A stretch of 17,890 nucleotides of DNA, from assembly GCA_030601485.1 (NCBI GenBank), contig JAUVTO010000018.1, positions 1 to 17,890 of the forward strand, in the 5' to 3' direction. Within the stretch, counting starts at the first letter, position 1. The number at the start of each line of letters is the position of its first letter. The position numbers were made by a program, and so were the translations under genes. Of the stretch, positions 1 through 8,289 are shown in pieces. Source of the stretch: Desulfobacterales bacterium. GTDB lineage: Bacteria > Desulfobacterota > Desulfobacteria > Desulfobacterales > UBA11574. Below the pieces are notes generated by a model, which worked only from the letters and a program-made list of their open reading frames with translations, made no database searches and was not told the origin of the DNA.

Positions 1-67
1 GTTTGATGTCGCCAAACATGGCGAGAAGGCTTGGAGGATTTTCAAAGAATCAATGGAAACGGCTTAA
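1..67 (+). CDS. 3' end of an unidentified upstream gene
   Basis: An open frame enters from the left edge (first full codon at position 2) and ends at TAA 65-67, giving 21 residues ending in KESMETA. It is too short to identify. Its place, 67 bases before an efflux operon and just before a palindromic operator-like site, would suit a TetR-type repressor, but that is a guess from position only. Being open for 21 codons is weak evidence of coding. Confidence 0.4.
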   Translation, partial: FDVAKHGEKAWRIFKESMETA

Positions 68-81
68 TTTCTTTTGTATAC

Positions 82-103
82 AATGTGAATTTATATTCAC
101 ATT
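82..103. promoter_or_regulatory. 22-bp perfect palindrome, likely operator of the efflux operon
   Basis: Arms AATGTGAAT (82-90) and ATTCACATT (95-103) are exact inverted repeats around a 4-base TTAT centre. The palindrome is AT-rich, has no T-tract after it and sits 31 bases before the ATG of the membrane-fusion protein, so a dimeric repressor site is more likely than a terminator. TATATT/TATTAT at 111-118 could be the -10 box, which would put the palindrome over the -35 region. I did not find a convincing -35. TetR-family control is inferred. Confidence 0.55.
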
Positions 104-134
104 CTTTCTGTATATTATTACGGAGAAATTTTGA

Positions 135-1247
135 ATGAGAATGATCAAGCATATCTTCAGTGGGCTAATACTTATATTGGTGATTTTGGTTTTGGTTTTT
201 ATAGTCCGTTACCGCCAAACACAGCTTAACGCCGTGCTTCCGCCGGTAAAAGTTCCACCGCCGGTGGAAGTCGCCATCGTGAGTTCAGGAATTTTACCTA
301 TTAAAGAAAATTATCTTGGACGGGTTCAGCCGGTACACTCCGCAGCACTGGCATCGAAAGTTGCCGGATATCTGATGGAGGTTAACGGTTATCCGGGAGA
401 TACAATAAATTCCGGAGAAGTGTTGATTCGCATCGACGATCGTCCCCTGAGTAAAAAAGTTGCAGCCATGGAGGCGGATCTTTTAGGCGCGAAAAAAGAA
501 CTCCTTATCCGGGAGAAGGTTTTTCAGCGCTATACCAAGCTGCTGAAGCGAGATGCTGCCTCTGAGCAAAGCTACGATTTCTACAAAATGGATCGGGATC
601 TAAACAAAAGCAAGGTTGATCGTCTTGAGGAAGAACTTGCGAATGAAAAAATAGAACTGGGCTACACTGAAATATCAGCTCCATTTGCAGGAATTATCTT
701 GCGACGGTTGCATGAGCCTGGGGATTTGGTACAAATGGGAGAACCCATTCTGGAAATAGAAGATTCGGCAAAAGGCTACAAGGTCGTATTACGGGTTCCT
801 CTCTCAGTTATAAAAAATCTAAATATTGGCTCAACAGCTTATCTTGTATACGATGATGCTCTAATAAAAGCCAAAGTTGCGCGGATATTTCCCATGGTTT
901 TTTCAACCCAAACCCTGATTACCATTGAAATTAATCTGCCCCAACGTCCCTTTGGGCTACAGAGTGGCGCTACGGTTCATGTTGATCTTGTGGTTGCTGA
1001 ACCACAAGGCATTCAAGTTCCCCTGCGGGCGTTGCTCGAAAGCCATGACAAACATTATGTCTTTAAAATTGTTGATGAAACCCGAGTGAAAACCGTGCTT
1101 GTTTCTTTGTTGGGATGGACCGAAGAGATCGCAGCAGTATCCGGTAATTTAGCAGTTGGGGACAAGGTAATAGTAGCGGACGAAGCCTTTTTTCTACGCT
1201 TAGGAGAAGGAACAGAGGTTCTGGTAACAAAGGAATTTTCTCCATGA
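135..1247 (+). CDS. RND efflux membrane-fusion (periplasmic adaptor) protein, HlyD/AcrA family
   Basis: This 370-residue protein is the periplasmic adaptor that links an inner-membrane RND pump to an outer-membrane channel. A hydrophobic N-terminal segment (about residues 7-24) with no lipobox Cys suggests an uncleaved membrane anchor. It is followed by a lipoyl-like half-motif (VQPVHSAALASKVAGYL, about 60-80), a charged helical hairpin (about 110-170), the second lipoyl half ending in SAPFAGIILRRLHEPGD, and beta-barrel and membrane-proximal domains to the C-terminus. The length is usual for the family. The start at 135 is supported by GGAG at 122-125, nine bases upstream; an ATG two codons later is possible. 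Its TGA overlaps the next start (ATGA), so the two are translationally coupled. The substrate cannot be told from the sequence. Confidence 0.93.
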   Translation: MRMIKHIFSGLILILVILVLVFIVRYRQTQLNAVLPPVKVPPPVEVAIVSSGILPIKENYLGRVQPVHSAALASKVAGYLMEVNGYPGDTINSGEVLIRIDDRPLSKKVAAMEADLLGAKKELLIREKVFQRYTKLLKRDAASEQSYDFYKMDRDLNKSKVDRLEEELANEKIELGYTEISAPFAGIILRRLHEPGDLVQMGEPILEIEDSAKGYKVVLRVPLSVIKNLNIGSTAYLVYDDALIKAKVARIFPMVFSTQTLITIEINLPQRPFGLQSGATVHVDLVVAEPQGIQVPLRALLESHDKHYVFKIVDETRVKTVLVSLLGWTEEIAAVSGNLAVGDKVIVADEAFFLRLGEGTEVLVTKEFSP

Positions 1248-4200
1248 ATTTTGTCGAAAGTTATCTTAAACAGCCCCACGGTATCATGGCCTTCCTTCTC
1301 GGCGGTGTCGTGTTTGGCTTGCTCAGCTTTCAAACCCTGCCCCTAAATCTTTTTCCGGATGCCAATTATCCGGCGGTTTCCGTACTAATGGTATGGCCGG
1401 GCGCTGCTGCTGAAGATGTAGAAGATAAGGTGGCTCGTCGTGTTGAGAAAGAATTGGCCGGCCTTGATTTAAGCCGAAAGGTAAAATCGGTCAGCCGGGA
1501 CGGAGTAGCTGCCATATCCGTTGAATTTGACTACGAAAAGAGTCTGGATGCTGCTGTGGCGGATGTGAGTGCGGCATTGAATCGTATTGCTTCGGTATTA
1601 CCTCCGGGAATTGAAGCTCCTCGTCTGTTTCGGATAAGCGATGCCACCACACCGGTTGTCACTTTGGCCGTTGCCGCCCGCAAAGGAAGTCACCTGGATA
1701 TTCGTCGGGTTCGACAACTCAGTAACAATGAACTGAAGGAGGCGTTATTGCGGGTTCCTGAAGTTGCCCAAGTAGAGGTTTTTGGTGGGTATACGCCTGA
1801 GGTTTACCTGGAAATCGACCCCGACCGTTTGGCCCATTACAACCTTTCACTCTCACAGGTTTCGTCCGCCATCAATTCTCACAACATCAATATTCCAGCA
1901 GGGTTGATCATCGGCGGAAAAGATCAGATGTTAATCAAAATTGCCGGTGAAAAACTGCTCAAACAAGATCTGTCCAAAGTGGTTGTCGCACAAGATGATG
2001 AAGGCGCTATTCATCTTCGCGACATCGCTAAAATTGTCGAAACCCACAAAGAACGGCAATCCTTTTTCCACGGCAATGGAAAGCCGGCTATCGGTATTAA
2101 TATTCTGCGTCCTGAAAAAGGGCATGTGACTGTCACACTGAGCGCTCTGGAAGAGCATCTGCCCCAGATTCGAAAACACTTTCCGGAATTGGATATCCGG
2201 ATAGTGGATACCCAGGGGAATTTAATTGAAACTTCCGTCAACAACCTGACAGACAGCTTGCGCGATGCTGTAATCCTTACCATTGTCGTCATATTGCTGA
2301 TGTTGGCTCGAATTCGCATGACACTGTTGGCGGCCATATCCATTCCTTTTACCTTTCTATTAACTTTTGCAGGAATGAAACTCATCGGATACGAGCTCAA
2401 TATTGTGACCCTAACGGCTATCATTCTGGCTGTGGGCTTGCTTGTGGATGACGCCATCGTGGTCATTGAAAATATCGACCGGCATTCTCGTCAACCGGGT
2501 GTTACACCATACAGGGCATCGCTGACAGGAACAAAAGAAATCTTTTTAGCTGATTTTGCCGGGACCTTCACAACACTGGTTGTCCTGTTGCCCGTGATGT
2601 TTGTTGGCGGATATCCTCAGAAGATCCTGAGACCTCTTGCGATGGTACTTTTTTTGGCGCTGTTGGCTTCTTATATCGTTTCGGTGACGGTGATTCCCTT
2701 GTTGTCACCCCGGCTGTCCGGATCAACCCGTATAGAACGGCATATAGAAAAATATCTGAGCAAAATAGGGGAGATTTGGCTTACACCTTTTCGGTTGTTT
2801 TTTGTAAGAGCATACCGTTTTGCCAAACGAAAACGATTGTTGTTGATCGTCCCGGTGGGGCTTTTAGTGGTGAGCGCAAAGGTGATGCCGCTGGCAGGGC
2901 GGGATCTAATGCCCCCAATGGATACCGGAATCGTCAAGATTGCATTTGAAACGGAGACCAATACTTCTTTATCTGCAACTGAAACCATCGTCACCCAAAT
3001 GGAACAGATCATTATGGAAGTTCCTGGTTTTATTCGGATGGCCACGGTGGTTGGATCCGAACCGGGTGTGATCAGCTTCGGTTCCGAAAGAAATCCTCAG
3101 GAAGGGATTATTACCGCTCACTATACCGATCGTTTTCAGCGCAAGGACACCATCTGGCAGATCGAAGAAAGATTACGGTCTAAATTAGGACGGATAGCCG
3201 GCCTAAAATTTATAAACGTGTTTGATTATGGCGCAACACCGCTTTCATCGATAAGCGCACCCGTAGATGTCATGATATCCGGTCCGGACAGTATTGTTCT
3301 TGATCAACTGGCAACTGCCGTGAGTGAATCACTTTTGTCGGTTCGAGGACTGACAAGTGTTTCCCGTACCTGGGACCACAGCAAACGCGAAATACATCTG
3401 AAGCTCGATCCGGAAAAACTGGCTATTTACGGAACAGATCCTTTGCGAGTGGCGGAGACGCTCCAAAGTGCTATCCAGGGTGACCCTGCATCTATCTTAA
3501 GAGTGCCGGGAGAGGATGGTCATGTGATACGTGTCCGTTATCCCCAAGTCCGTCGCAACAGCCCCTTTGATTTGGAAACCATACTGATCCCGAGCGATAG
3601 CGGTTGGGTACCGTTAAAAGAACTCGGGATCCGGGAACCCACCTGGACCCGCAGTCGATTTATCCGGCAAAACCTCCAACCGGTGGTTGATGTCTTGGGC
3701 TATCGGTCAACAGCGGCGATATCTCATATCCAGGATCAGGTTGACGAGCTGCTAAAACACTTGAAGATACCGCAAGGCTTTTCCGTGCATCAGGAAGGTG
3801 AAATCAAATACATGGAAGAAAGTTTTGGGCGGCTCGGCAAAGCCATGCTGTTGGCGGTGATTCTACTCTATTTTGCCTTAGTACCGACGTTTCGCTCGTT
3901 TTTAGATCCCGTTATGATCATGCTGGCCATCCCATTGGCATTTATTGGGGTATCCTGGAGCATGATTATCGTGGGGCGGCATTTCTGCATGCCGGCTTCC
4001 ATGGGAATGATTTTACTTGCCGGAATTACGGTCAACAACTCCATATTGCTGCTTAATTTTATCAAAACAGCTCGTCAACAGGGAAAAACGCTTGATGAGG
4101 CGGTGGAAGGAGCGATTTACACCCGAACACGACCGATTCTGATGACCGCATTGAGCACCATCATGGGTATGTTGCCAATTGCGGCAGAACGAGCGATCGG

Positions 4201-4342
4201 CCTTGAAAGACTTTCACCACTTGCGGTGGTTGCTATCGGCGGACTTTTTGTTTCCACTTTGCTCACGCTTGTTTACGTGCCGCTTGTTTACACGCTGTTT
4301 GAAGATTTTAGAGAAAAATATAAACGAGTCGTGAGCCGCTGA
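1244..4342 (+). CDS. RND-family efflux pump, inner-membrane permease (HAE/AcrB-like)
   Basis: This 1032-residue proton-driven exporter has the full RND length and layout: TM1 near residues 14-32, a large periplasmic loop starting with the NLFPDANYP region, TM2-6, a second periplasmic loop, and TM8-12 from about 870. The proton-relay Asp pair in TM4 is present (LLVDDAIVVIEN; D402, D403), as in drug/amphiphile pumps and unlike the single-Asp heavy-metal CzcA type. In TM10 the place of the AcrB relay Lys is Asn (GITVNNSILL, N931), a variant known in other RND subfamilies. It overlaps the adaptor gene by four bases. No TolC-like outer-membrane factor is in the window, so that partner must be elsewhere. 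The substrate is unknown; drug, lipid or solvent export are all possible. Confidence 0.93.
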   Translation: MNFVESYLKQPHGIMAFLLGGVVFGLLSFQTLPLNLFPDANYPAVSVLMVWPGAAAEDVEDKVARRVEKELAGLDLSRKVKSVSRDGVAAISVEFDYEKSLDAAVADVSAALNRIASVLPPGIEAPRLFRISDATTPVVTLAVAARKGSHLDIRRVRQLSNNELKEALLRVPEVAQVEVFGGYTPEVYLEIDPDRLAHYNLSLSQVSSAINSHNINIPAGLIIGGKDQMLIKIAGEKLLKQDLSKVVVAQDDEGAIHLRDIAKIVETHKERQSFFHGNGKPAIGINILRPEKGHVTVTLSALEEHLPQIRKHFPELDIRIVDTQGNLIETSVNNLTDSLRDAVILTIVVILLMLARIRMTLLAAISIPFTFLLTFAGMKLIGYELNIVTLTAIILAVGLLVDDAIVVIENIDRHSRQPGVTPYRASLTGTKEIFLADFAGTFTTLVVLLPVMFVGGYPQKILRPLAMVLFLALLASYIVSVTVIPLLSPRLSGSTRIERHIEKYLSKIGEIWLTPFRLFFVRAYRFAKRKRLLLIVPVGLLVVSAKVMPLAGRDLMPPMDTGIVKIAFETETNTSLSATETIVTQMEQIIMEVPGFIRMATVVGSEPGVISFGSERNPQEGIITAHYTDRFQRKDTIWQIEERLRSKLGRIAGLKFINVFDYGATPLSSISAPVDVMISGPDSIVLDQLATAVSESLLSVRGLTSVSRTWDHSKREIHLKLDPEKLAIYGTDPLRVAETLQSAIQGDPASILRVPGEDGHVIRVRYPQVRRNSPFDLETILIPSDSGWVPLKELGIREPTWTRSRFIRQNLQPVVDVLGYRSTAAISHIQDQVDELLKHLKIPQGFSVHQEGEIKYMEESFGRLGKAMLLAVILLYFALVPTFRSFLDPVMIMLAIPLAFIGVSWSMIIVGRHFCMPASMGMILLAGITVNNSILLLNFIKTARQQGKTLDEAVEGAIYTRTRPILMTALSTIMGMLPIAAERAIGLERLSPLAVVAIGGLFVSTLLTLVYVPLVYTLFEDFREKYKRVVSR

Positions 4343-4428
4343 AAGAGAAAAATATACTCCCGACAAAGATGATGACGAAACCGAACTTGGACTCAAATCA
4401 AAAAATCAAAACGAAAAAGGAGGTAGTC

Positions 4429-4764
4429 ATGAACAATAAACCCGCAACACTCAAAGGCATCCCTTTCAATCTGGAAAAGCATGTAAATTATGCTGATGGC
4501 TCTGTAGTAAGCAAGACATTACTTAAAAAAGATATCGGCAATATTACTCTCTTTGCGTTTGATTCGGGCCAGGGGTTGAGTGAGCACACAGCCCCTTTTG
4601 ATGCCGTGGTATATATTTTGGACGGGCAGGCCAGAATCACTATCGGAGGAAAAACACAAACCGTGAATGCCGGAGAAATGCTGATCATGCCGGCTAACAT
4701 TCCTCACTCGCTTAGCGCTGAAGAAAAATTTAAGATGCTGCTGGTTATGCTTCGTGGCGAATGA
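4429..4764 (+). CDS. small single-domain cupin protein
   Basis: This is a 111-residue beta-barrel protein made almost wholly of one cupin domain. The two cupin motifs are recognisable: SEHTAPFDAVVYILDG (about 51-66) and GEMLIMPANIPHSL (about 82-95). Only one His in each motif (H53, H93) is an obvious metal ligand, fewer than the usual three His plus Glu, so metal binding may be weak or absent. The start chosen is ATG 4429 because AGGAGG lies at 4418-4423; an in-frame ATG 60 bases upstream lacks such a site and would add a Lys/Gln-rich tail. It lies 86 bases after the pump gene on the same strand. Small stand-alone cupins may bind sugars, metals or small ligands; no function can be assigned. 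Confidence 0.85.
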   Translation: MNNKPATLKGIPFNLEKHVNYADGSVVSKTLLKKDIGNITLFAFDSGQGLSEHTAPFDAVVYILDGQARITIGGKTQTVNAGEMLIMPANIPHSLSAEEKFKMLLVMLRGE

Positions 4765-4829
4765 GTTTCATCCAACTCTTAAAAAGCAACGGAATGAATA
4801 GGTGTAACATACTAAGTGAGGAGCAATAG

Positions 4830-4984
4830 ATGACGGCTTCGTAAAAAGTCCAACTTCTGCGTTGCGCTACATCCTTCGTCACTGCAGCGTACTATAAGTA
4901 CGCCTCATTCCTCAGGATTTGCGCGCCTTGAATTTGGATCTTTTTACTTTGCCGTCGGATTGTGACTTTTTACGAGACTGTCAT
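4830..4984. repeat. 155-bp palindromic dispersed repeat, copy 1 (MITE/REP-like)
   Basis: The ends are imperfect inverted repeats: the left begins ATGACGGCTTCGTAAAAAGTC and the right, read on the other strand, begins ATGACAGTCTCGTAAAAAGT. The centre is a hairpin, GCGTACT (4887-4893), ATA, AGTACGC (4897-4903), flanked by further pairing such as ATCCT 4871-4875 with AGGAT 4914-4918. A related element lies at 13716-13866. It encodes nothing, so it is either a non-autonomous mobile element or a folded-RNA repeat. It separates the efflux/cupin genes from the flavodiiron gene. Confidence 0.85.
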
Positions 4985-4994
4985 AGATATATCC

Positions 4995-5023
4995 TTGACA
5001 AACTCATATGTTGTACGAAAAAT
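4995..5023 (+). promoter_or_regulatory. weak sigma70-like promoter candidate before the flavodiiron gene
   Basis: A consensus -35 TTGACA (4995-5000) is followed after 17 bases by AAAAAT (5018-5023), a 4/6 match to the -10 box. It begins 11 bases after the end of the palindromic repeat and 106 bases before the flavodiiron ATG. The -35 is good and the -10 poor. Confidence 0.3.
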
Positions 5024-5100
5024 AGCGTCAAATAATTAAAGGGGCATTATCATTAGGATTGAAATTTTAAATACGTTATCAAAAAAACAAAGGAGGAGGT

Positions 5101-6279
5101 ATGAAAGCAAGAAAAATAAAAGAGGGTGTTTTTTGGATGGGGGCTGTAGATTGGGACAGGCGTCTTTTTGACTCATTGATCCCGCTTCCCGACGGCACTA
5201 CCTACAATGCTTATCTGGTCCGTGGAAGCGAGAAAACTGCCTTGCTTGACACGGTTGATCCCGCCATGGCCAATGAACTTTTAGAACAACTTAAAGATGT
5301 TTCTCAAATCGATTACGTCATTTCACACCATGCAGAGCAGGATCACTCCGGAACGATTCCGCAGGTTCTTGAAAAATACCCCAATGCCAAGCTGATAACA
5401 ACACCCAAAGCAAAAGGAATGCTTATGGATCTTTTACAGATACCTGAAGCATCCTTTACCACCGTCGAGGACGGTGAAACCCTTTCTCTCGGGGACAGGA
5501 CATTGACATTTATTCATACGCCCTGGGTTCACTGGCCTGAGACAATGGTGACATATTTGGAAGAAGACGGAATCCTTTTTAGTTGTGATTTTTTTGGATC
5601 CCACATTGCTACTACCGATCTTTATGTGACGGATGAAGGGCGAGTCTATGAGGCGGCCAAGCGTTACTATGCCGAAATCATGATGCCTTTCCGTACCGTG
5701 ATTCAAAAAAACCTGGAAAAACTAAAATCTTACGAGATTCAGATGATCGCTCCCAGCCACGGGCAAATATTTCAGGATCCGGCATTTATTATGGATGCCT
5801 ATAGGGACTGGGTATTCAGCCCTTGTCGTAACATAGTTGTACTGCCTTATGTGTCTATGCATGAAAGCACAAAGCGAATGGTCGACTATTTTGTTTCTGC
5901 CCTTGTAGAAAAGGGGGTTAAAGTAGAGCAGTTCAATCTGGCCGTAACCGACATAGGGAAATTGGCCATGGCACTGGTTGACGCAGCGACACTCGTAGTC
6001 GGAACGCCGACAGTCCTTGCAGGCCCCCACCCCTACGCTGCTTACAGTGCTTTTTTGGCAAACGCTCTGCGTCCCAAAATAAAATTCCTTTCCATTATCG
6101 GCTCTTATGGATGGGGAGGAAAGACCGTAGAAACACTTGCGGGAATGGTCCCCAATCTCAAAGTAGAAGTCATAGACCCGGTCCTTTGCAAAGGTGTGCC
6201 TTCAGAGAAGGATCTTAAGGCGTTGGATGATCTGGCCGCCGCTATTGCGGAAAAACACAAGGAGCACAATTTTACTTAA
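5101..6279 (+). CDS. fprA: FprA-type flavodiiron protein (NO/O2 reductase)
   Basis: This 392-residue cytoplasmic enzyme joins an N-terminal metallo-beta-lactamase-like diiron domain (about 1-245) to a C-terminal flavodoxin domain binding FMN (about 246-385). The family reduces NO to N2O and/or O2 to water. The diiron ligands are all visible: H77-x-E79-x-D81 in SHHAEQDHSG, H144 (WVHWPETM), D163 (SCDFFG) and H220 (APSHGQ). The flavodoxin part shows a phosphate loop (YVSMHESTKRM) and SIIGSYGWGG. There is no fused rubredoxin or flavin-reductase domain, so it is the short class A form needing a separate donor; no rubredoxin gene is nearby. The start is fixed by AGGAGGAGG immediately upstream. It heads the strand that continues through the Hcr-like reductase, fitting nitrosative or oxidative stress defence. 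Confidence 0.95.
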   Translation: MKARKIKEGVFWMGAVDWDRRLFDSLIPLPDGTTYNAYLVRGSEKTALLDTVDPAMANELLEQLKDVSQIDYVISHHAEQDHSGTIPQVLEKYPNAKLITTPKAKGMLMDLLQIPEASFTTVEDGETLSLGDRTLTFIHTPWVHWPETMVTYLEEDGILFSCDFFGSHIATTDLYVTDEGRVYEAAKRYYAEIMMPFRTVIQKNLEKLKSYEIQMIAPSHGQIFQDPAFIMDAYRDWVFSPCRNIVVLPYVSMHESTKRMVDYFVSALVEKGVKVEQFNLAVTDIGKLAMALVDAATLVVGTPTVLAGPHPYAAYSAFLANALRPKIKFLSIIGSYGWGGKTVETLAGMVPNLKVEVIDPVLCKGVPSEKDLKALDDLAAAIAEKHKEHNFT

Positions 6280-6399
6280 CGCAGATTCTCCAAGTTGTTT
6301 GTTTTTCAATAGGCGTTGTAATTCACAAGGCCCGAATGAGAAAGACAGTTTTCGTTCAGGCACTAAATACTTGGACCGTAATCGTATTTCGAGGGTAGA

Positions 6400-6765
6400 A
6401 TGGAAAAAAGAATTAAAACTGCCAACACAATCCTTTATTGCGGAAAATTTGAAGAAACTGTTGAGTTTTACCGGGACCATTTAAAATTACCCGTCAACTT
6501 CTCCACTGACTGGTTTGTGGAGTTTCGCATGAACGTAACATCCCGATTGAGCATTGCTGATGAAAAACGTGCTTCCATCAAGAGCTGCCGTGGAAAGGGT
6601 ATAACCCTGGCACTGGAAGTTGAAAACATTGATAAGACATGGGAACATATTGATAACGCTGGATTAAATCCAACCGGAATAAGAAAACATGCCTGGAATG
6701 CCCGAGTTTTTTATCTCTTTGATCCTGAAGGACACCGGATAGAAATTCGGGAATCAATCAATTAA
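6400..6765 (+). CDS. VOC-fold (glyoxalase/bleomycin-resistance-like) protein
   Basis: This 121-residue protein has the paired beta-alpha-beta-beta-beta pattern of the vicinal oxygen chelate superfamily. The first module begins ANTILYCGKFEETVEFYRD (about 6-24) and the second begins near GITLALEVENIDKTWEHI (about 66-84), ending in the typical FDPEGHRIEIRE. The terminal Glu of that motif is a common metal ligand. A classical first-module His ligand is not obvious, so both metal content and substrate are uncertain. It starts at ATG 6400 with GAGGG just upstream. It lies 120 bases after the flavodiiron gene and 40 bases before the reductase gene, so cotranscription is likely. Such proteins include dioxygenases, isomerases and simple binding proteins; none can be chosen here. 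Confidence 0.82.
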   Translation: MEKRIKTANTILYCGKFEETVEFYRDHLKLPVNFSTDWFVEFRMNVTSRLSIADEKRASIKSCRGKGITLALEVENIDKTWEHIDNAGLNPTGIRKHAWNARVFYLFDPEGHRIEIRESIN

Positions 6766-6805
6766 CAGAGTTCACCATAAGCTATTGAAAGGAAAGCTGT
6801 TACAT

Positions 6806-7942
6806 ATGGACACGACGTTAATCAACACCAAAGTAGACCTTCCAATCTGGCAGGGTCTGGACACACCTCTCTACGTTACTGATATAATACAGGAAACGCA
6901 TGATGTCTATACCTTCCGTTTTCAAGGAAATCCCTTGTGCCGGTTTGTCTACTGGCCCGGCCAGTTTTGCACTCTTGTATTGAACATAAACGGCAAAAAA
7001 GTACGCCGTTCCTATACGATTTCCTCACCGCCTTCACGGCCTTTTGTACTTGAGATCACAGTCAAACGTGTGCCGGGCGGTTTTGTTTCAAACTGGTTAG
7101 CGGACAACCTGAAAATCGGTGACAGGGTGGATGTCGCCGGTCCAAAAGGAAAGTTCTGCCTTATGCCCGGTAAGATCCCGCCAAAAATTCTTCTGATTGC
7201 GGCAGGAAGCGGAATCACCCCCATAATGTCGATGGTTCGATGGTTGTGCGATATTTCTGCAAATGTAGACATCCGTTTTTTCTATTCTGCGCGCAGTCCG
7301 TACGACATCATCTTTCGCAATGAAATTGAGTTGCTTACTTCCCGGTATAAAATGTTCGAGCCGGTGATAATCACCAGTACCAGATCCGGCGGCGGTGGGT
7401 GGACGGGTTTAAGGGGACGTATTAACCGGGAGATGCTTGAGATGGTTACGCCTGATATCCATGAGCGGCAAATCTATATGTGTGGACCTCCTGGCTTCAT
7501 GGAAACAGCCAGGAAAATTCTGACTGAACCGATTTTGGGGCAACCGTTCAAACTGTCCAACCTTCATATAGAAAGTTTTAGCGGAATACGGACTGCTGTC
7601 GAAGAAAAATCTACCGCACCTCCAAAAACTGATGCGGTGAGCCTCGCACAGCCACCACAGGAAGAGGAAGCTCAGACCGTTTCATTAGCAGTTGAATTTG
7701 CCAGCTCGGGCAAAAAAGTCACCACTGACGGGAAAACGCTTTTGCTGGATATTGCCGAAGAACAGGATATAGACTTGGATTATGGTTGCCGATCAGGTAG
7801 CTGCGGAGTATGTAAAGCTCGTCTCATAAAGGGAAAGGTAGATATGGAAACCGATGAAGGTCTTGAGCCGGAAGAAAAAGAGGACGGCTATATCCTGACC
7901 TGTGTGGCAACGCCTGTCACAGACTGTATATTGGATGCCTAA
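6806..7942 (+). CDS. hcr: Hcr-like NAD(P)H oxidoreductase: FAD/NAD domains with C-terminal [2Fe-2S] ferredoxin
   Basis: This 378-residue cytoplasmic flavoprotein moves electrons from NAD(P)H through FAD to a [2Fe-2S] cluster. The FAD-binding motif RSYT is at 68-71, the nucleotide-binding motif GSGITPIMS at 134-142 and CGPPGFM at 226-232. A Pro/Glu-rich linker (about 265-292) leads to a plant-type ferredoxin domain with C328-x4-C333-x2-C336-x29-C366. This order matches Hcr, the reductase partner of hybrid cluster protein, and hcp lies 1.6 kb downstream. Related phenol/vanillate-type reductases share the fold, so the Hcr role rests partly on context. ATG 6806 is preferred over TTG 6785 because GGAAAG at 6791-6796 is well spaced from it. 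The ferredoxin gene follows after 39 bases. Confidence 0.87.
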   Translation: MDTTLINTKVDLPIWQGLDTPLYVTDIIQETHDVYTFRFQGNPLCRFVYWPGQFCTLVLNINGKKVRRSYTISSPPSRPFVLEITVKRVPGGFVSNWLADNLKIGDRVDVAGPKGKFCLMPGKIPPKILLIAAGSGITPIMSMVRWLCDISANVDIRFFYSARSPYDIIFRNEIELLTSRYKMFEPVIITSTRSGGGGWTGLRGRINREMLEMVTPDIHERQIYMCGPPGFMETARKILTEPILGQPFKLSNLHIESFSGIRTAVEEKSTAPPKTDAVSLAQPPQEEEAQTVSLAVEFASSGKKVTTDGKTLLLDIAEEQDIDLDYGCRSGSCGVCKARLIKGKVDMETDEGLEPEEKEDGYILTCVATPVTDCILDA

Positions 7943-7981
7943 CACCTAAGACCTGCAAAAATGTTAAATGGAGGTTCGTTT

Positions 7982-8197
7982 ATGGATTTGAAAATGTGGA
8001 AAAGCGACACGGTTACAATTAAAGTGGATTACGACAAGTGCCAGGGGCACGGCGATTGTGCGGACGCATGTCCGTCTGAAGTTTACGAACTGTCAGATGG
8101 CAAGACCGTGCCGGTCAATATAGATGAGTGTGTTGAATGTTGCACATGTGTTGAGACCTGTCCGGAAGGAGCGATCGATCATAGTGCCTGTGGATAA
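7982..8197 (+). CDS. two-cluster ferredoxin, one site of the C-x2-H-x2-C type
   Basis: This 71-residue electron carrier has two cluster-binding motifs. The second is a standard [4Fe-4S] set (CVECCTCVETCP, about 54-65). In the first, KCQGHGDCADACP, the middle Cys is replaced by His (C-x2-H-x2-C-x3-CP), the pattern seen in [3Fe-4S] or His-ligated ferredoxins. It is therefore likely a [3Fe-4S]/[4Fe-4S] or mixed-ligand protein. ATG 7982 is chosen because GGAGG at 7970-7974 precedes it; an in-frame ATG at 7961 lies upstream of that site. It follows the Hcr-like gene by 39 bases, so it may carry electrons between the reductase and Hcp or the flavodiiron protein. The partner is inferred from position only. 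Confidence 0.92.
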   Translation: MDLKMWKSDTVTIKVDYDKCQGHGDCADACPSEVYELSDGKTVPVNIDECVECCTCVETCPEGAIDHSACG

Positions 8198-8212
8198 AAT
8201 CAGGAAGTGCTT

Positions 8213-8281
8213 CTTTAAAGGAAAGAAAATTTTGAGGGAAAGTTAATTGATCCAATATCATTAGAAGGAGGAAAAATAATG
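8213..8281 (+). repeat. second copy of the hcp 5' leader, now without hcp
   Basis: From CTTTAAAG (8213) to an ATG (8279-8281) this stretch matches the leader of hcp at 9454-9518, roughly 80% by eye with a few small gaps. Shared blocks include AATATCATTA and AAGGAGGAAAAAT before the ATG. Here the ATG opens only a 23-codon frame (8279-8350, protein beginning MAKEKAAF) that runs through a terminator-like hairpin. It reads as the front end of a lost hcp copy directly after the ferredoxin gene, or as a leader moved by recombination. Confidence 0.65.
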
Positions 8282-8289
8282 GCAAAAGA

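Noticed and set aside
1244..4342. Heavy-metal (CzcA-type) assignment for the RND pump
   Set aside because: TM4 has the paired Asp of drug/amphiphile pumps rather than the single-Asp metal-pump motif, and no metal-efflux partners are adjacent, despite copA being elsewhere in the window.
4825..4846. Mini-frame at ATG 4830 after a GAGGAG ribosome-like site
   Set aside because: The frame stops after four codons, and its ATG is the first bases of the palindromic repeat. It could mark insertion into a gene start, but nothing after the repeat continues such a gene.
4995..5031. TTGAC and GTCAA near the flavodiiron gene as an FNR/HcpR site
   Set aside because: The half-sites are separated by 27 bases instead of about four, so they cannot form one CRP/FNR dyad.
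6194..6484. Open frame of 96 codons between the flavodiiron and VOC genes
   Set aside because: It overlaps the 3' end of the flavodiiron gene and the 5' end of the VOC gene in another frame, has no ribosome site, and its protein has no recognisable features.
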